The notes beneath the pieces are model-generated. The model did not search any database. It had not been told where the DNA came from and worked only from the letters and a program-made list of their open reading frames with translations. From the NCBI GenBank assembly GCA_900105895.1, contig FNSH01000001.1:744001-808000 (forward strand): DNA of 64,000 nt, written 5' to 3'. Positions 8,722-17,350 of this stretch are shown here, one piece after another (position 1 is the first letter of the stretch; every line of letters begins with the position of its first letter). Source of the stretch: Atopobium minutum. Lineage in GTDB: Bacteria > Actinomycetota > Coriobacteriia > Coriobacteriales > Atopobiaceae. A program made the position numbers and the translations under genes.

Positions 8722-9431
8722 TATTTGCTCCTCCTTTCGCCACGACGGCGAGGACGGCTGGTGCCTTCAAGTGCAGGATTAGGTGCAGGCTGACCAGGAA
8801 GCTTCTCGCCAAGATAAATCCAAACCTTTACACCACAAGCACCCATGGTGGTGCGAGCAGTGCTGGTGCCGTAGTCGATCTTTGCGCGCAGGGTGTGCAG
8901 AGGTACGCGACCCTCGCGGTACCACTCACGACGACCCATCTCGGCGCCACCAAGACGACCAGAGCACTGAATACGAATGCCCTTTGCGCCGGCCTTGCGA
9001 GCAGACTGAACAGCCTTACGCATAGCACGACGGAAAGCAATACGCTGCTCAAGCTGCTCAGCAATGGACTGAGCAACGAGGTTTGCGTCGAGCTCAGGAC
9101 GCTTTACCTCTACAACGTCTACGGTAACCTGGCCCTTCTCGGCCTTGCAGAGCTTCTCGAGATCAGCGCGAAGCACATCGATCTCGGAACCCTTCTTACC
9201 AATGACAATACCAGGACGAGCGGTAAAGATAGCGATCTTTACCTTATCTCCGGCACGCTCGACCTCCACGCGGGAGAGAGCAGCACGAGCGAGACGCTTC
9301 TCGAGAAAACGACGGATCTCGAGGTCGTTACCGAGGTTCTTAGCATACTCTTTGCTTCCTGCAAACCAGCGGGAACGCCAGTTCTCGGTAATACCAAGAC
9401 GGAAGCCAGTAGGTTGAACTTTCTGACCCAT
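8721..9431 (-). CDS. rpsC: 30S ribosomal protein S3
   Basis: mRNA entry-channel protein. The ATG at 9431 ([20 protein letters not shown]) is chosen because AAAGGAGG precedes it; an ORF extension 10 codons upstream would overlap rplV and is rejected. This gives 236 residues. A KH type-2 domain with [13 protein letters not shown] is followed by the C-terminal S3 domain ([19 protein letters not shown]), and the tail is short and basic. Confidence 0.96.
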   Translation of the reverse strand: MGQKVQPTGFRLGITENWRSRWFAGSKEYAKNLGNDLEIRRFLEKRLARAALSRVEVERAGDKVKIAIFTARPGIVIGKKGSEIDVLRADLEKLCKAEKGQVTVDVVEVKRPELDANLVAQSIAEQLEQRIAFRRAMRKAVQSARKAGAKGIRIQCSGRLGGAEMGRREWYREGRVPLHTLRAKIDYGTSTARTTMGACGVKVWIYLGEKLPGQPAPNPALEGTSRPRRRGERRSK

Positions 9432-9435
9432 GCTC

Positions 9436-9798
9436 TTATGCCTCCTTTCGTGGAGCGACAACTACAGTAATGTGACTCGTGCGCTTGTTGATGCGTGAAG
9501 CGGAGCCCTTAGCACGAGGACGAATGCGCTTAAGCGTAGGACCCTCGTCTACGAAGGCAGCCTTAACAACGAGGTTCTCGCGACGAAGACCATTGTTATT
9601 CTCGGCATTTGCAATTGCAGAGCGCAGTACCTTCTCTACATCAACGGAAACGGCGCGCTCGGTAAAAGCGAGCTTCTCCAAAGCGCGATCGACGGACAGA
9701 TTGCGAATCGTACCAACGACGAGACGAGCCTTACGGGGAGCAACGCGGACGTACTTGGCGGTTGCGCGAACCTCCTGAGAGGCGGTGTTGTTTGCCAT
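9436..9798 (-). CDS. rplV: 50S ribosomal protein L22
   Basis: 120-residue protein lining the peptide exit tunnel. The N-terminus [16 protein letters not shown] and the extended hairpin ([18 protein letters not shown]) that contacts the tunnel and influences macrolide binding are present without obvious deletions. It lies 15 nt after rpsS and 4 nt before rpsC. Confidence 0.96.
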   Translation of the reverse strand: MANNTASQEVRATAKYVRVAPRKARLVVGTIRNLSVDRALEKLAFTERAVSVDVEKVLRSAIANAENNNGLRRENLVVKAAFVDEGPTLKRIRPRAKGSASRINKRTSHITVVVAPRKEA

Positions 9799-9813
9799 TT
9801 GTCGTTACCTCCC

Positions 9814-10074
9814 CTACTTAACCTTGTGGCCGCGGAATGTGCGGCTTGGTGCGAACTCACCCAATTTGTGACCAACCATAGACTCGGTCACGTATACGGG
9901 AACATGCTTACGACCATCGTGAACAGCAATGGTATGACCAACCATCTCGGGGAAGATGGTAGAGGAACGCGACCAGGTCTTGATTACGTCCTTGGTGCCA
10001 GCCTCGTTTTGTGCAGCAACACGCGCAAGGAGGCGAGTCTCCACAAACGGGCCCTTCTTGAGACTTCTGCTCAT
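9814..10074 (-). CDS. rpsS: 30S ribosomal protein S19
   Basis: Small-subunit head protein that contacts S13 and the A-site finger. At 86 residues it is slightly shorter than the usual 92-93, with the C-terminus ending RTFRGHKVK. It begins [16 protein letters not shown] and has [20 protein letters not shown]. The shortening is at the basic tail only. Confidence 0.96.
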   Translation of the reverse strand: MSRSLKKGPFVETRLLARVAAQNEAGTKDVIKTWSRSSTIFPEMVGHTIAVHDGRKHVPVYVTESMVGHKLGEFAPSRTFRGHKVK

Positions 10075-10097
10075 TTAATATCTCCTACTACTCGTGT

Positions 10098-10931
10098 TTA
10101 CTTCGTCTTACGACGACGAATAATCAGACGGTTAGAAGCCTTCTTCGGGTCACGTGTCTTAGCACCCTTGGATGGCTTGCCCCAAGGAGATACAGAAGGA
10201 CGACCAGAAGTGTGGTTCTTGCCCTCGCCGCCGCCGTGGGGGTGATCAACGGGGTTCATGACCGTACCACGTACGGTAGGACGAATGCCGCGCCAACGAC
10301 TACGGCCAGCTTTACCGCCCGTAATGTTGGAGTGATCCGCATTGCCAACCTCGCCGATGGTTGCACGGCAGGTAAGCAGCACGCGACGAAGCTCAGAGGA
10401 AGGCATACGAAGTACTGCGTAGCCATTATCCTTACCCATGAGCTGAATGGAGGTACCAGCGGAGCGTGCAATTGCAGCGCCCTTACCAGGCTGGAACTCT
10501 ACAGCGTGTACCAAGGTACCTACTGGAATGTCAGACAAAGGCAGGCAGTTGCCAGGCTTGATGTCTGCACCAGTGCCGGAAATGACGGTATCACCTACGT
10601 TGAGGCCCTTGGGTGCAAGAATGTATGCCTTTGCGCCGTCTACATAGTGAAGCAGTGCAATGCGAGCAGAACGATTAGGATCGTACTCGATGGTGGCAAC
10701 CTTAGCAGGAATGCCATCCTTGTTGCGCTTAAAATCAATGATGCGGTACTGACGCTTGTGGCCGCCGCCCTGGTGACGGGTGGTAATGCGACCATTGTTG
10801 TTGCGACCTGCATGCTTAGAGAGCGGGGCGAGAAGGGACTTCTCTGGCTTATCCGTCGTAATCTCGGCAAAATCCGAAATTGTCTGGAAGCGACGGCCCG
10901 CGCTTGTGGGCTTAAGGTGCTTAACTCCCAT
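10098..10931 (-). CDS. rplB: 50S ribosomal protein L2
   Basis: Core large-subunit protein next to the peptidyl-transferase centre, 277 residues. It begins [16 protein letters not shown]. The C-terminal loop [19 protein letters not shown] contains the conserved His implicated in peptidyl transfer, and the central [20 protein letters not shown] is typical. It is preceded by a structured 159-nt gap after rplW that is unusual for this operon. Confidence 0.97.
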   Translation of the reverse strand: MGVKHLKPTSAGRRFQTISDFAEITTDKPEKSLLAPLSKHAGRNNNGRITTRHQGGGHKRQYRIIDFKRNKDGIPAKVATIEYDPNRSARIALLHYVDGAKAYILAPKGLNVGDTVISGTGADIKPGNCLPLSDIPVGTLVHAVEFQPGKGAAIARSAGTSIQLMGKDNGYAVLRMPSSELRRVLLTCRATIGEVGNADHSNITGGKAGRSRWRGIRPTVRGTVMNPVDHPHGGGEGKNHTSGRPSVSPWGKPSKGAKTRDPKKASNRLIIRRRKTK

Positions 10932-10960
10932 AAAACTTTCCCTTTCTTTATCCGTTAGCC

Positions 10961-11001
10961 ACTTCGTTTAAGGGATTGAGGCTTTCGCCTCGAGCGAAGT
11001 A
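10961..11001 (-). promoter_or_regulatory. Nested stem-loop in the rplB leader
   Basis: On the minus strand an outer stem ACTTCG/CGAAGT encloses an inner stem GAGGC/GCCTC closed by a GAAA tetraloop. It ends about 30 nt before the rplB ATG. A second hairpin lies 57 nt further upstream. The arrangement resembles an RNA leader for translational control; the ligand is unknown. Confidence 0.5.
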
Positions 11002-11057
11002 ACACCGGATTACCACGGTGCCGAGCGTATCCATATAACGCACGACACATTACGTAT

Positions 11058-11077
11058 GCCCCCACGTTTGTGGGGGC
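11058..11077 (-). other. Hairpin after rplW
   Basis: Perfect 8-bp GC-rich stem (GCCCCCAC / GTGGGGGC) with a 4-nt loop, 13 nt beyond the rplW stop. On neither strand is it followed by a T-run, so it is more likely an RNA stability or processing element than an intrinsic terminator. Confidence 0.5.
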
Positions 11078-11090
11078 CTTACTACCAAAC

Positions 11091-11393
11091 TTACGCTTCG
11101 GCTACCTGCTGGTTGCCAAAAATCTCAATGGAATCACCCTCGGCAAGGGTAACGATTGCCTTTTTCCAGCTGCGAGTTTTGCCGGTAACGTAGCGAACAC
11201 GCTTGTTCTTAGGCTTTACTGACATGGTGTTGACCTTTACAACGCGAACGTTGAAAAGCTTCTCCACGGCATCAGCAATCTCTTCCTTAGCAGCATTTTG
11301 TGCTACCTCAAAGGTGTACTTATGCTGGCTCATAAGGTCAAAAGAACGCTCAGAAATGACAGGGCGAATGATTACGTTATATGCAGAGTTCAT
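11091..11393 (-). CDS. rplW: 50S ribosomal protein L23
   Basis: Exit-tunnel docking site for trigger factor and SRP, 100 residues. It begins MNSAYNVIIRPVISERSFDL and has the C-terminal KVNTMSVKPKNKRVRYVTG. It overlaps the end of rplD by one base. Confidence 0.96.
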   Translation of the reverse strand: MNSAYNVIIRPVISERSFDLMSQHKYTFEVAQNAAKEEIADAVEKLFNVRVVKVNTMSVKPKNKRVRYVTGKTRSWKKAIVTLAEGDSIEIFGNQQVAEA

Positions 11394-12019
11394 TATGCGA
11401 GCACCTCCTCGAAGTGCTTAGCAACATCAACACTCATGATAAGTGCCTTGTTGTCGATGAGAGATGCTGCCGTTGCCTCAGAGGCACCAATTACCGTGAC
11501 CTTCTCGACATTACGGAAGGACAAGAAGGTGTTTATGTCCTCGTCAGAAACAACAACGGTAACACGCTTGCCCGCAAGCTCAAGGCTCTTAAGCAGAGCA
11601 ACAGCCTGCTTGGTAGAGGGTGCATCAAAGTTGAGGCTGTCCACTACTACGAGCTCGGCGTCCGCAAGCTTGCCAGAAAGTACGGAACGCAGTGCGAGCT
11701 TTACTTCCTTAGCGTTAGTACGACGTGCGTGAGAGCGAGGGGTAGGTCCGAAGACAACGCCACCGCCAGCCCACTGTGGAGCACGGATGGTACCCTGACG
11801 AGCACGACCGGTGCCCTTCTGACGCCAAGGCTTAACGCCGCCGCCAGAAACAGCAGAACGATTCTTGGTTGCGTGAGTGCCCTGACGCATAGAAGCAGCC
11901 TGGCATACCACAACCTGGTGTACTACAGGGATGTTTGGCTCAATGCCATAAACGTCAGAGGAAAGTTCGACTGTGTCTACAGCCTTCCCCTCAGCGTTTT
12001 TGATTTCGATCTTAGACAT
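11393..12019 (-). CDS. rplD: 50S ribosomal protein L4
   Basis: 208 residues from the second of two adjacent ATGs (12019), which sits about 6 nt after AAGGAG; the first ATG (12022) is too close. It begins MSKIEIKNAEGKAVDTV. The long tunnel-lining loop has the typical RQGTHATKNRSAVSGGG and KPWRQKGTGRARQGTIR. In E. coli L4 autoregulates the S10 operon; here rplC-rplD are transcribed from their own promoter. Confidence 0.96.
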   Translation of the reverse strand: MSKIEIKNAEGKAVDTVELSSDVYGIEPNIPVVHQVVVCQAASMRQGTHATKNRSAVSGGGVKPWRQKGTGRARQGTIRAPQWAGGGVVFGPTPRSHARRTNAKEVKLALRSVLSGKLADAELVVVDSLNFDAPSTKQAVALLKSLELAGKRVTVVVSDEDINTFLSFRNVEKVTVIGASEATAASLIDNKALIMSVDVAKHFEEVLA

Positions 12020-12061
12020 CATGTTCTCCTTGTTAGCCTAAAGACTTGGTACTGTGTGGCC

Positions 12062-12682
12062 TTAGGCCATGCGGATAGAGACGATAGCGTTCTTACCGCC
12101 AGGGACAGCACCCTTTACGAGCATGATGTTCTGCTCGGCGTCAACCTGAACCAGCTTAAGGTTCTTAACGGTTACACGCTCGTCGCCCATGTGACCTGCC
12201 ATGTGGAGGCCCTTACGGACGCGTGCAGGATATGCACACTGGCCAATAGAACCGGGCTTGCGCTGGTTACGAGAACCGTGAGTCATAGGTCCACGGTGGA
12301 AGTTCCAACGCTTGATGGTGCCCTGGAAGCCCTTACCCTTGGAAGTGCCGGTAACGTCTACAGAAGCAACCTCAGCAAAATCGGCTACAGAAATCACGTC
12401 ACCGGTGTTGAACTGAGAACCATCCTCAACGCGAACCTCACGCAGCGTGCGCATGGGCTCAACGCCAGCCTTGGCAAAATGACCTGCCATAGGCTTATTT
12501 ACCTGCTTGGACTTGATGTCACCAAAGCCAATCTGTACAGCATCATAGCCGTCTGTTGCTTTGGTCTTGACCTGCGAAATAACGCAGGGGCCTGCCTGGA
12601 TTACGGTTACAGGTACGACATTGTCATTCTCGTCAAATACCTGCGTCATCCCAAGCTTGCGGCCGAGAATCGTGCTGACCAT
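12062..12682 (-). CDS. rplC: 50S ribosomal protein L3
   Basis: Large-subunit assembly protein reaching into the peptidyl-transferase centre, 206 residues. It begins [20 protein letters not shown] and has [20 protein letters not shown] and [16 protein letters not shown] strong promoter 123 nt upstream makes rplC the likely first gene of its own transcript, cut off from rpsJ by an inserted zinc-ribbon gene. Confidence 0.96.
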   Translation of the reverse strand: MVSTILGRKLGMTQVFDENDNVVPVTVIQAGPCVISQVKTKATDGYDAVQIGFGDIKSKQVNKPMAGHFAKAGVEPMRTLREVRVEDGSQFNTGDVISVADFAEVASVDVTGTSKGKGFQGTIKRWNFHRGPMTHGSRNQRKPGSIGQCAYPARVRKGLHMAGHMGDERVTVKNLKLVQVDAEQNIMLVKGAVPGGKNAIVSIRMA

Positions 12683-12804
12683 ACTAATCCTTACCTTCGG
12701 TGGTCATAGGACCTACAGAGCGCACCCTACGCTCTTCCCCAGCGGACCACAACCTGTGTGATTGCACCCACAAGGCCTATAAACCCTATAGGTGCAGCCT
12801 AACT

Positions 12805-12833
12805 ATTGTAGACGCATTTTTATGACTTCACAA
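12805..12833 (-). promoter_or_regulatory. Promoter for the rplC cluster
   Basis: -35 TTGTGA and -10 TACAAT with a 17-bp spacer on the minus strand. The predicted start is about 12798, leaving a leader of roughly 115 nt that contains an imperfect hairpin around 12773-12800. Confidence 0.7.
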
Positions 12834-12916
12834 TGTCTACGTATAAATAGCTTGGCATCTACCTGCGGCTTACATATCCACGTAGTCGGGCGTATCTATA
12901 AGATTTACCTACATGC

Positions 12917-13561
12917 TTACTTGCTCGCTTTAAGCTCCTTGAACAAAAGATAGCTCGCAATCGCAAAGACCACTGATGCCGCTAGCAGCAGATAATAACC
13001 GATGCCATACGACAAAAAGATGCCCATACCTGAATTACCAACAACAGAGTTGGTATGGAAGATATTGATAAGGCCTACTGCAGCGGTAGCGCCACTACAC
13101 ACCGCACCTGCCTTATCCTTGCGAAGGTTATACAAAACAAACGTAACAACTGCCCCAAGGATGATCAAAAAGCCATCGCCGCTCTGGATGAGAGAAACAC
13201 TGCGCGAAGCACGCATAAAGCTCGTAAAGCTTGCGGTGAAATAGGGCATTATACAGCCAAGCACGCTGCCGATAACCCCTATGAGTATGCAGATAGTAAG
13301 CTTTGTTTTAGGCTCTTCAAATACGCGGTAGCGCTTCTTTGAAATGTTTTCTGCAACCTGCTGGACGCCCTTCTCGGCAGAATTGAACATCTGACCCATA
13401 GAAGCTTTTGCCTCTGATACCGAATCTTTCTCCGGCTCCTTTGCTGGGTTAGCGGGTCCTTTTGTAGCAGCAGAGGCTGATACAGCATGAAGCGCCGAAC
13501 CACAACTGGTACAAAACTTTGCATCATCAGAATTTTGAGCGCCGCATTGTGAACAATACAT
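12917..13561 (-). CDS. Zinc-ribbon membrane protein, function unknown
   Basis: 214 residues; I do not recognise a specific family beyond zinc-ribbon plus membrane domain. The N-terminus is a double-CxxC ribbon (MYCSQCG and FCTSCG). A Ser/Ala/Glu-rich linker (about 25-60) and a helical segment (NSAEKGVQQVAENISKKRYR) follow. Then come four likely membrane helices, starting at TICILIGVIGSVLGCIMPYF, FLIILGAVVTFVLYNL, AVCSGATAAVGLINIF and YYLLLAASVVFAIASYLLF. AAGGAG precedes the ATG. It sits between rpsJ and rplC, which are normally adjacent. Only 29 nt separate the upstream hairpin from its ATG, so it has little room for a promoter and is probably read through from rpsJ. Confidence 0.85.
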   Translation of the reverse strand: MYCSQCGAQNSDDAKFCTSCGSALHAVSASAATKGPANPAKEPEKDSVSEAKASMGQMFNSAEKGVQQVAENISKKRYRVFEEPKTKLTICILIGVIGSVLGCIMPYFTASFTSFMRASRSVSLIQSGDGFLIILGAVVTFVLYNLRKDKAGAVCSGATAAVGLINIFHTNSVVGNSGMGIFLSYGIGYYLLLAASVVFAIASYLLFKELKASK

Positions 13562-13590
13562 AGGTACTCCTTATAGATGGGCTATACAAC

Positions 13591-13618
13591 AAGAGCCCCT
13601 GGTTTCCCAAGGGCTCTT
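13591..13618 (-). terminator. Hairpin after rpsJ
   Basis: Stem with AAGAGCCC and GGGCTCTT arms extended by TGG/CCA, followed by GTTGTATAG rather than a clean T-run. It probably attenuates transcription leaving the str-rpsJ unit, allowing partial read-through into the zinc-ribbon gene. Confidence 0.6.
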
Positions 13619-13650
13619 AGCACGTAACACCTGCTTACTAAGCTGGTTGC

Positions 13651-13959
13651 TTAGAGCTTAATCTGAATGTCTACGCCTGCTGGCAAATCAAGACGCATAA
13701 GCGAATCGACTGTAGAGGACGTAGGCTCGAGAATGTCGATGAGACGCTTGTGAGTACGCATCTCAAACTGCTCACGGCTGTCCTTATCCTTGTGGGGTGA
13801 GCGAATCACGGTGTAGAGATTGCGCTCGGTGGGCAGAGGAATGGGGCCGGAAACGCGAGCACCAGTCTTCTGTGCGGTATCAACGATAAGCTTCGAGGAC
13901 TGATCTACTACCTCGTGATCGTAGCCCTTGAGGCGAATCCTAATCTTCTGGCTTGACAC
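13651..13959 (-). CDS. rpsJ: 30S ribosomal protein S10
   Basis: 102 residues from the GTG at 13959, the usual S10 length, beginning (M/V)[25 protein letters not shown] lies 8 nt upstream; the in-frame ATGs six codons earlier overlap the ribosome binding site. The family segment [16 protein letters not shown] is present. S10 doubles as NusE in antitermination. It is linked to fusA (47-nt gap) and separated from the other S10-operon genes. Confidence 0.96.
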   Translation of the reverse strand: MSSQKIRIRLKGYDHEVVDQSSKLIVDTAQKTGARVSGPIPLPTERNLYTVIRSPHKDKDSREQFEMRTHKRLIDILEPTSSTVDSLMRLDLPAGVDIQIKL

Positions 13960-14006
13960 TTTAAGTACCTCCATCATTGAGCTTAGAGCTCGTAAGGGTT
14001 TGTCTC

Positions 14007-16103
14007 TTAGGCGTTACCGCCGGCTTTGCTTACAATCTCCTCGGCAACAGCCTTGGGGACTGCCTCATAAGAGCCGAACTGCATGGTATAGCTAGCGCGA
14101 CCCTGAGTTTGGGAACGAAGATCGGTTGCATAGCCGAACATCTCACCCAGAGGCACCTTAGCGCGGATAATCTTGGTATCCTTGCGGTCCTCCATGCCCT
14201 CAATCTTGCCACGACGGCTGGACAGGTTGCCCATGACGTCGCCCATGTACTGCTCGGGAGTCTCGACAACGACGTCCTCGATAGGCTCAAGCAAAACAGG
14301 ATCGGACTTCTTGAGTGCATCCTTGATAGCCATAGAGCCAGCAATCTTGAAGGCTGCCTCAGAGGAGTCAACCTCATGGTATGAACCGTCAACGAGGGTT
14401 ACCTTGATGTCCACTACTGGATAGCCAGCTACAACGCCGCTGTTCAGAGCTTCCTGGATGCCCTTGTCGATAGAAGGAATGTACTCCTTGGGGATAACAC
14501 CACCAACGATTGCGTTAACAAACTCATAGCCGGTACCGGGCTGAGCTGGTTCCATGTCGATAATGGCATGACCATACTGACCGCGACCACCGGACTGACG
14601 TACGAACTTGCCCTCTGCATGCTGAACAGCATGACCAGCGGTCTCACGATACGCAACCTGAGGCTTACCAACGTTTGCGTCTACCTTGAACTCACGACGC
14701 AAACGGTCCACGATGATCTCCAGGTGGAGTTCGCCCATACCAGCAATAATGGTCTGGCCGGTCTCATGATCGGTGTGAACCTGGAAGGTTGGATCCTCCT
14801 CGGCAAGCTTGGCAAGACCAACACTCATCTTGTCCTGCTCGGCCTTGGTCTTGGGCTCTACCGCAACGTCAATTACAGGATCAGAGAACTCAATGGATTC
14901 GAGAATGATCTTGTTGTGCTCATCGCACAGGGTGTCACCAGTGGTGGTGTTCTTCAGACCAACGGCTGCAACAATATCACCTGCGGAGCACTCTTCACGA
15001 TCTACTCGGTCATTAGCGTTCATCTCAAGGATGCGGCCAAGACGCTCGCGACCATCCTTAACGGAGTTGTACACGTAGCTACCAGCTTCTGCCTGACCAG
15101 AATATACGCGGAAATACGTGAGCTTACCTACGAAGGGGTCAGTCATAACCTTAAAGGCAAGAGCCGAGAAGGGCTCCTTGGTGTCTGCCTTACGGGTGAG
15201 CGTATTGCCGGTCTTGGGATCAGTGCCCTCAACATCAGGAATGTCCAAGGGGCTAGGCAGATAATCGATAACCGCGTCAAGCAGCTCCTGAACGCCCTTG
15301 TTCTTGTATGCAGAACCAACGCATACCGGGTTAAGGTCGTTAGCGAGAACACCAGCACGGATAGCGCTCTTGAGCTTATCTGCAGGAATCTCCTGATCCT
15401 CAAGGATCATCTCCATGAGCTCATCGTCATAGGTGGCAGCAGCCTCGAGAAGCTCTTCGCGCTTCTCGGCAGCAAGATCTGCAAACTCCTCTGGAATAGC
15501 ATCCATCTTCTCGGGGAAGATCATGCCCTTGGCGTCCTCTTTGAAGTCCCATGCTTCCATGGTGACAAGGTCAACAAGACCCCAGAACTGGTCCTCTGCA
15601 CCCATTGGAATCTGAATGGCGACTGCATTAGCGGACAGGCGCTCCTTCATGGTGTCAATAGCATGGAAGAAGTCTGCACCAATGCGGTCAAACTTATTGA
15701 TGAACGCAATACGAGGAACATTGTAGTTAGAAGCCTGACGCCAAACGGTCTCAGACTGAGGCTGTACACCTGCTACAGCGTCAAAGACAGCTACGGCACC
15801 ATCGAGAACACGCAAGCAGCGCTCTACCTCAGCGGTAAAGTCTACGTGACCTGGGGTGTCAATAATCTGAATGACGTGATCCTTCCAAAAGCAGGTAGTT
15901 GCAGCAGACGTAATGGTTACGCCGCGCTCCTGCTCCTGAACCATCCAGTCCATGGTAGCTGCACCGTCATGAACCTCACCAATCTTGTGGGTCTTGCCGG
16001 TGTAGTAAAGGATACGCTCGGTAGTTGTGGTCTTACCTGCATCAATGTGAGCCATGATGCCGATATTACGAAGATCTTCGAGTTTATACTTAACCTTTGC
16101 CAT
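14007..16103 (-). CDS. fusA: Elongation factor G
   Basis: GTPase that drives translocation and, with RRF, ribosome recycling. It has 698 residues. GTPase motifs are [19 protein letters not shown] (G1), [16 protein letters not shown] (G3) and [10 protein letters not shown] (G4). Domains II-V follow, with the domain IV tip region [16 protein letters not shown]. It lies 21 nt after rpsG in the str operon. Confidence 0.97.
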   Translation of the reverse strand: MAKVKYKLEDLRNIGIMAHIDAGKTTTTERILYYTGKTHKIGEVHDGAATMDWMVQEQERGVTITSAATTCFWKDHVIQIIDTPGHVDFTAEVERCLRVLDGAVAVFDAVAGVQPQSETVWRQASNYNVPRIAFINKFDRIGADFFHAIDTMKERLSANAVAIQIPMGAEDQFWGLVDLVTMEAWDFKEDAKGMIFPEKMDAIPEEFADLAAEKREELLEAAATYDDELMEMILEDQEIPADKLKSAIRAGVLANDLNPVCVGSAYKNKGVQELLDAVIDYLPSPLDIPDVEGTDPKTGNTLTRKADTKEPFSALAFKVMTDPFVGKLTYFRVYSGQAEAGSYVYNSVKDGRERLGRILEMNANDRVDREECSAGDIVAAVGLKNTTTGDTLCDEHNKIILESIEFSDPVIDVAVEPKTKAEQDKMSVGLAKLAEEDPTFQVHTDHETGQTIIAGMGELHLEIIVDRLRREFKVDANVGKPQVAYRETAGHAVQHAEGKFVRQSGGRGQYGHAIIDMEPAQPGTGYEFVNAIVGGVIPKEYIPSIDKGIQEALNSGVVAGYPVVDIKVTLVDGSYHEVDSSEAAFKIAGSMAIKDALKKSDPVLLEPIEDVVVETPEQYMGDVMGNLSSRRGKIEGMEDRKDTKIIRAKVPLGEMFGYATDLRSQTQGRASYTMQFGSYEAVPKAVAEEIVSKAGGNA

Positions 16104-16124
16104 AAATTACTCCAGACCCTCCAA

Positions 16125-16595
16125 TTAGAAGCGGTAGTGGGAGAAGGCGCGGTTAGCCTCTGCCATCTTGAATACGTCCTCACGCTTCTTGATAGAAGCG
16201 CCAACGCCATTGGAGGCATCCACAATCTCATTTGCAAGACGCTCTGACATGCTCTTCTCCTTGCGGGTGCGAGAAAAGCCAACGAGCCAACGGATTGCAA
16301 GGGTAGTAGCACGACGGGAGTTAACCTCCATTGGTACCTGGTAGGTAGCGCCACCAACACGCTTAGGCTTAACCTCAAGGGTAGGACGTACGTTGTCCAT
16401 AGCCTTCTTGAATACGGAAAGGGCATCCTCACCGGTCTTCTCGGCTACCAGATCAAAGGCGCTGTATACGATGCGCTCGGCGGTAGACTTCTTGCCGTCA
16501 AGCAAAATTTTGTTAATAAGTTGAGTGACCAGCCTGTTGTTATAAACGGCATCAGGCTGAACCTCACGACGAACTGCTGCTGCACGACGCGGCAT
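16125..16595 (-). CDS. rpsG: 30S ribosomal protein S7
   Basis: Primary 16S rRNA-binding protein of the small-subunit head, 156 residues. It begins [20 protein letters not shown]. Typical segments are [20 protein letters not shown] and [20 protein letters not shown]. It is 48 nt downstream of rpsL. In E. coli S7 is the repressor of the str operon. Confidence 0.97.
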   Translation of the reverse strand: MPRRAAAVRREVQPDAVYNNRLVTQLINKILLDGKKSTAERIVYSAFDLVAEKTGEDALSVFKKAMDNVRPTLEVKPKRVGGATYQVPMEVNSRRATTLAIRWLVGFSRTRKEKSMSERLANEIVDASNGVGASIKKREDVFKMAEANRAFSHYRF

Positions 16596-16643
16596 TATTT
16601 TCTCCTCAGAACTTTAGGGAACGAATGTGTAATCCTTGGTTAA

Positions 16644-17012
16644 TTAGCCACGCTTAGCACCGTAGCGAGAGCGGCTCTGCTTACGGTTTTGAACTGCTGC
16701 GCAGTCGAAAGCACCACGGACGATCTTGTAACGAACACCAGGAAGGTCACGAACACGGCCACCACGGATAAGCACGATGGAGTGCTCCTGAAGGTTATGA
16801 CCCTCACCAGGAATGTATGCGGTTACCTCGATGCCATTTACCAGGCGTACACGAGCAACCTTACGGAGAGCCGAGTTAGGCTTCTTAGGGGTGGTGGTGA
16901 ATACACGCGTGCACACGCCACGCTTTTGTGGGTTGTGCTGGAGAGCAGCGTTCTTAGACTTGGCCTTGACGCTCACACGGCCCTGGCGAACGAGCTGATT
17001 AATTGTAGGCAA
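16644..17012 (-). CDS. rpsL: 30S ribosomal protein S12
   Basis: Decoding-centre protein, 122 residues, beginning [20 protein letters not shown]. The segments where streptomycin-resistance substitutions arise, [17 protein letters not shown] and [11 protein letters not shown], carry the normal Lys residues at the E. coli K42 position, so target-site streptomycin resistance is not indicated. It is the first gene of the str operon, driven by a good promoter at 17101-17129. Confidence 0.97.
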   Translation of the reverse strand: MPTINQLVRQGRVSVKAKSKNAALQHNPQKRGVCTRVFTTTPKKPNSALRKVARVRLVNGIEVTAYIPGEGHNLQEHSIVLIRGGRVRDLPGVRYKIVRGAFDCAAVQNRKQSRSRYGAKRG

Positions 17013-17100
17013 AGTTTTCTCCTTCTTACCTATTGATAAACAAATATGCTAACCCTCAAAGGCGACGCAGCACCATCACCTAGAATTGTCGCAATGTGGA

Positions 17101-17129
17101 ACGATACAACGCTTAAGCTTGAGCGTCAA
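17101..17129 (-). promoter_or_regulatory. Promoter for rpsL-rpsG-fusA
   Basis: -35 TTGACG, 17-bp spacer, -10 TATCGT on the minus strand. The leader to the rpsL ATG is about 80 nt. This lies in the 338-nt gap between rpoC and rpsL, which otherwise holds the palindrome at 17184 and the rpoC terminator. Confidence 0.7.
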
Positions 17130-17183
17130 CACACCACGGTACCGGGCGTATCCTGACTTCACAGCCTGAGCACATTTTTTTGT

Positions 17184-17217
17184 GTCGTTGCATTATTAGT
17201 TTTAATAACGCAACGAC
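17184..17217. repeat. 34-bp imperfect palindrome, copy A
   Basis: Inverted repeat with 14 of 17 paired positions; the ends are GTCGTTGC and GCAACGAC and the core is TTATTAGTTTTAATAA. It lies between the rpoC terminator and the rpsL promoter. No T-run follows on the minus strand, so it is not an obvious terminator. About 26 of 34 positions match the palindrome at 63828-63861. Confidence 0.7.
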
Positions 17218-17268
17218 GAGCCCTGAACTACGAACTGCACACCACAAGCTATGAACGTACAACAGAAA

Positions 17269-17310
17269 CATTAAAAAACCTCCCGCTTTCAATACAGAAA
17301 ACGGGAGGTT
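17269..17310 (-). terminator. Terminator after rpoC
   Basis: Stem AACCTCCCG...CGGGAGGTT extended by TTTC/GAAA pairs, followed by six T on the minus strand. It lies about 40 nt beyond the rpoC stop. Strong intrinsic terminator. Confidence 0.88.
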
Positions 17311-17350
17311 GTTCACGCTTATGTCGTAAGCAGATAAAGCTTACAAAGAC

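Noticed and set aside
17184..17217. The palindrome upstream of rpsL as an intrinsic terminator
   Set aside because: On the minus strand it is followed by ACAAAAAAA, not a T-run, and a clear rpoC terminator already exists at 17269-17310.
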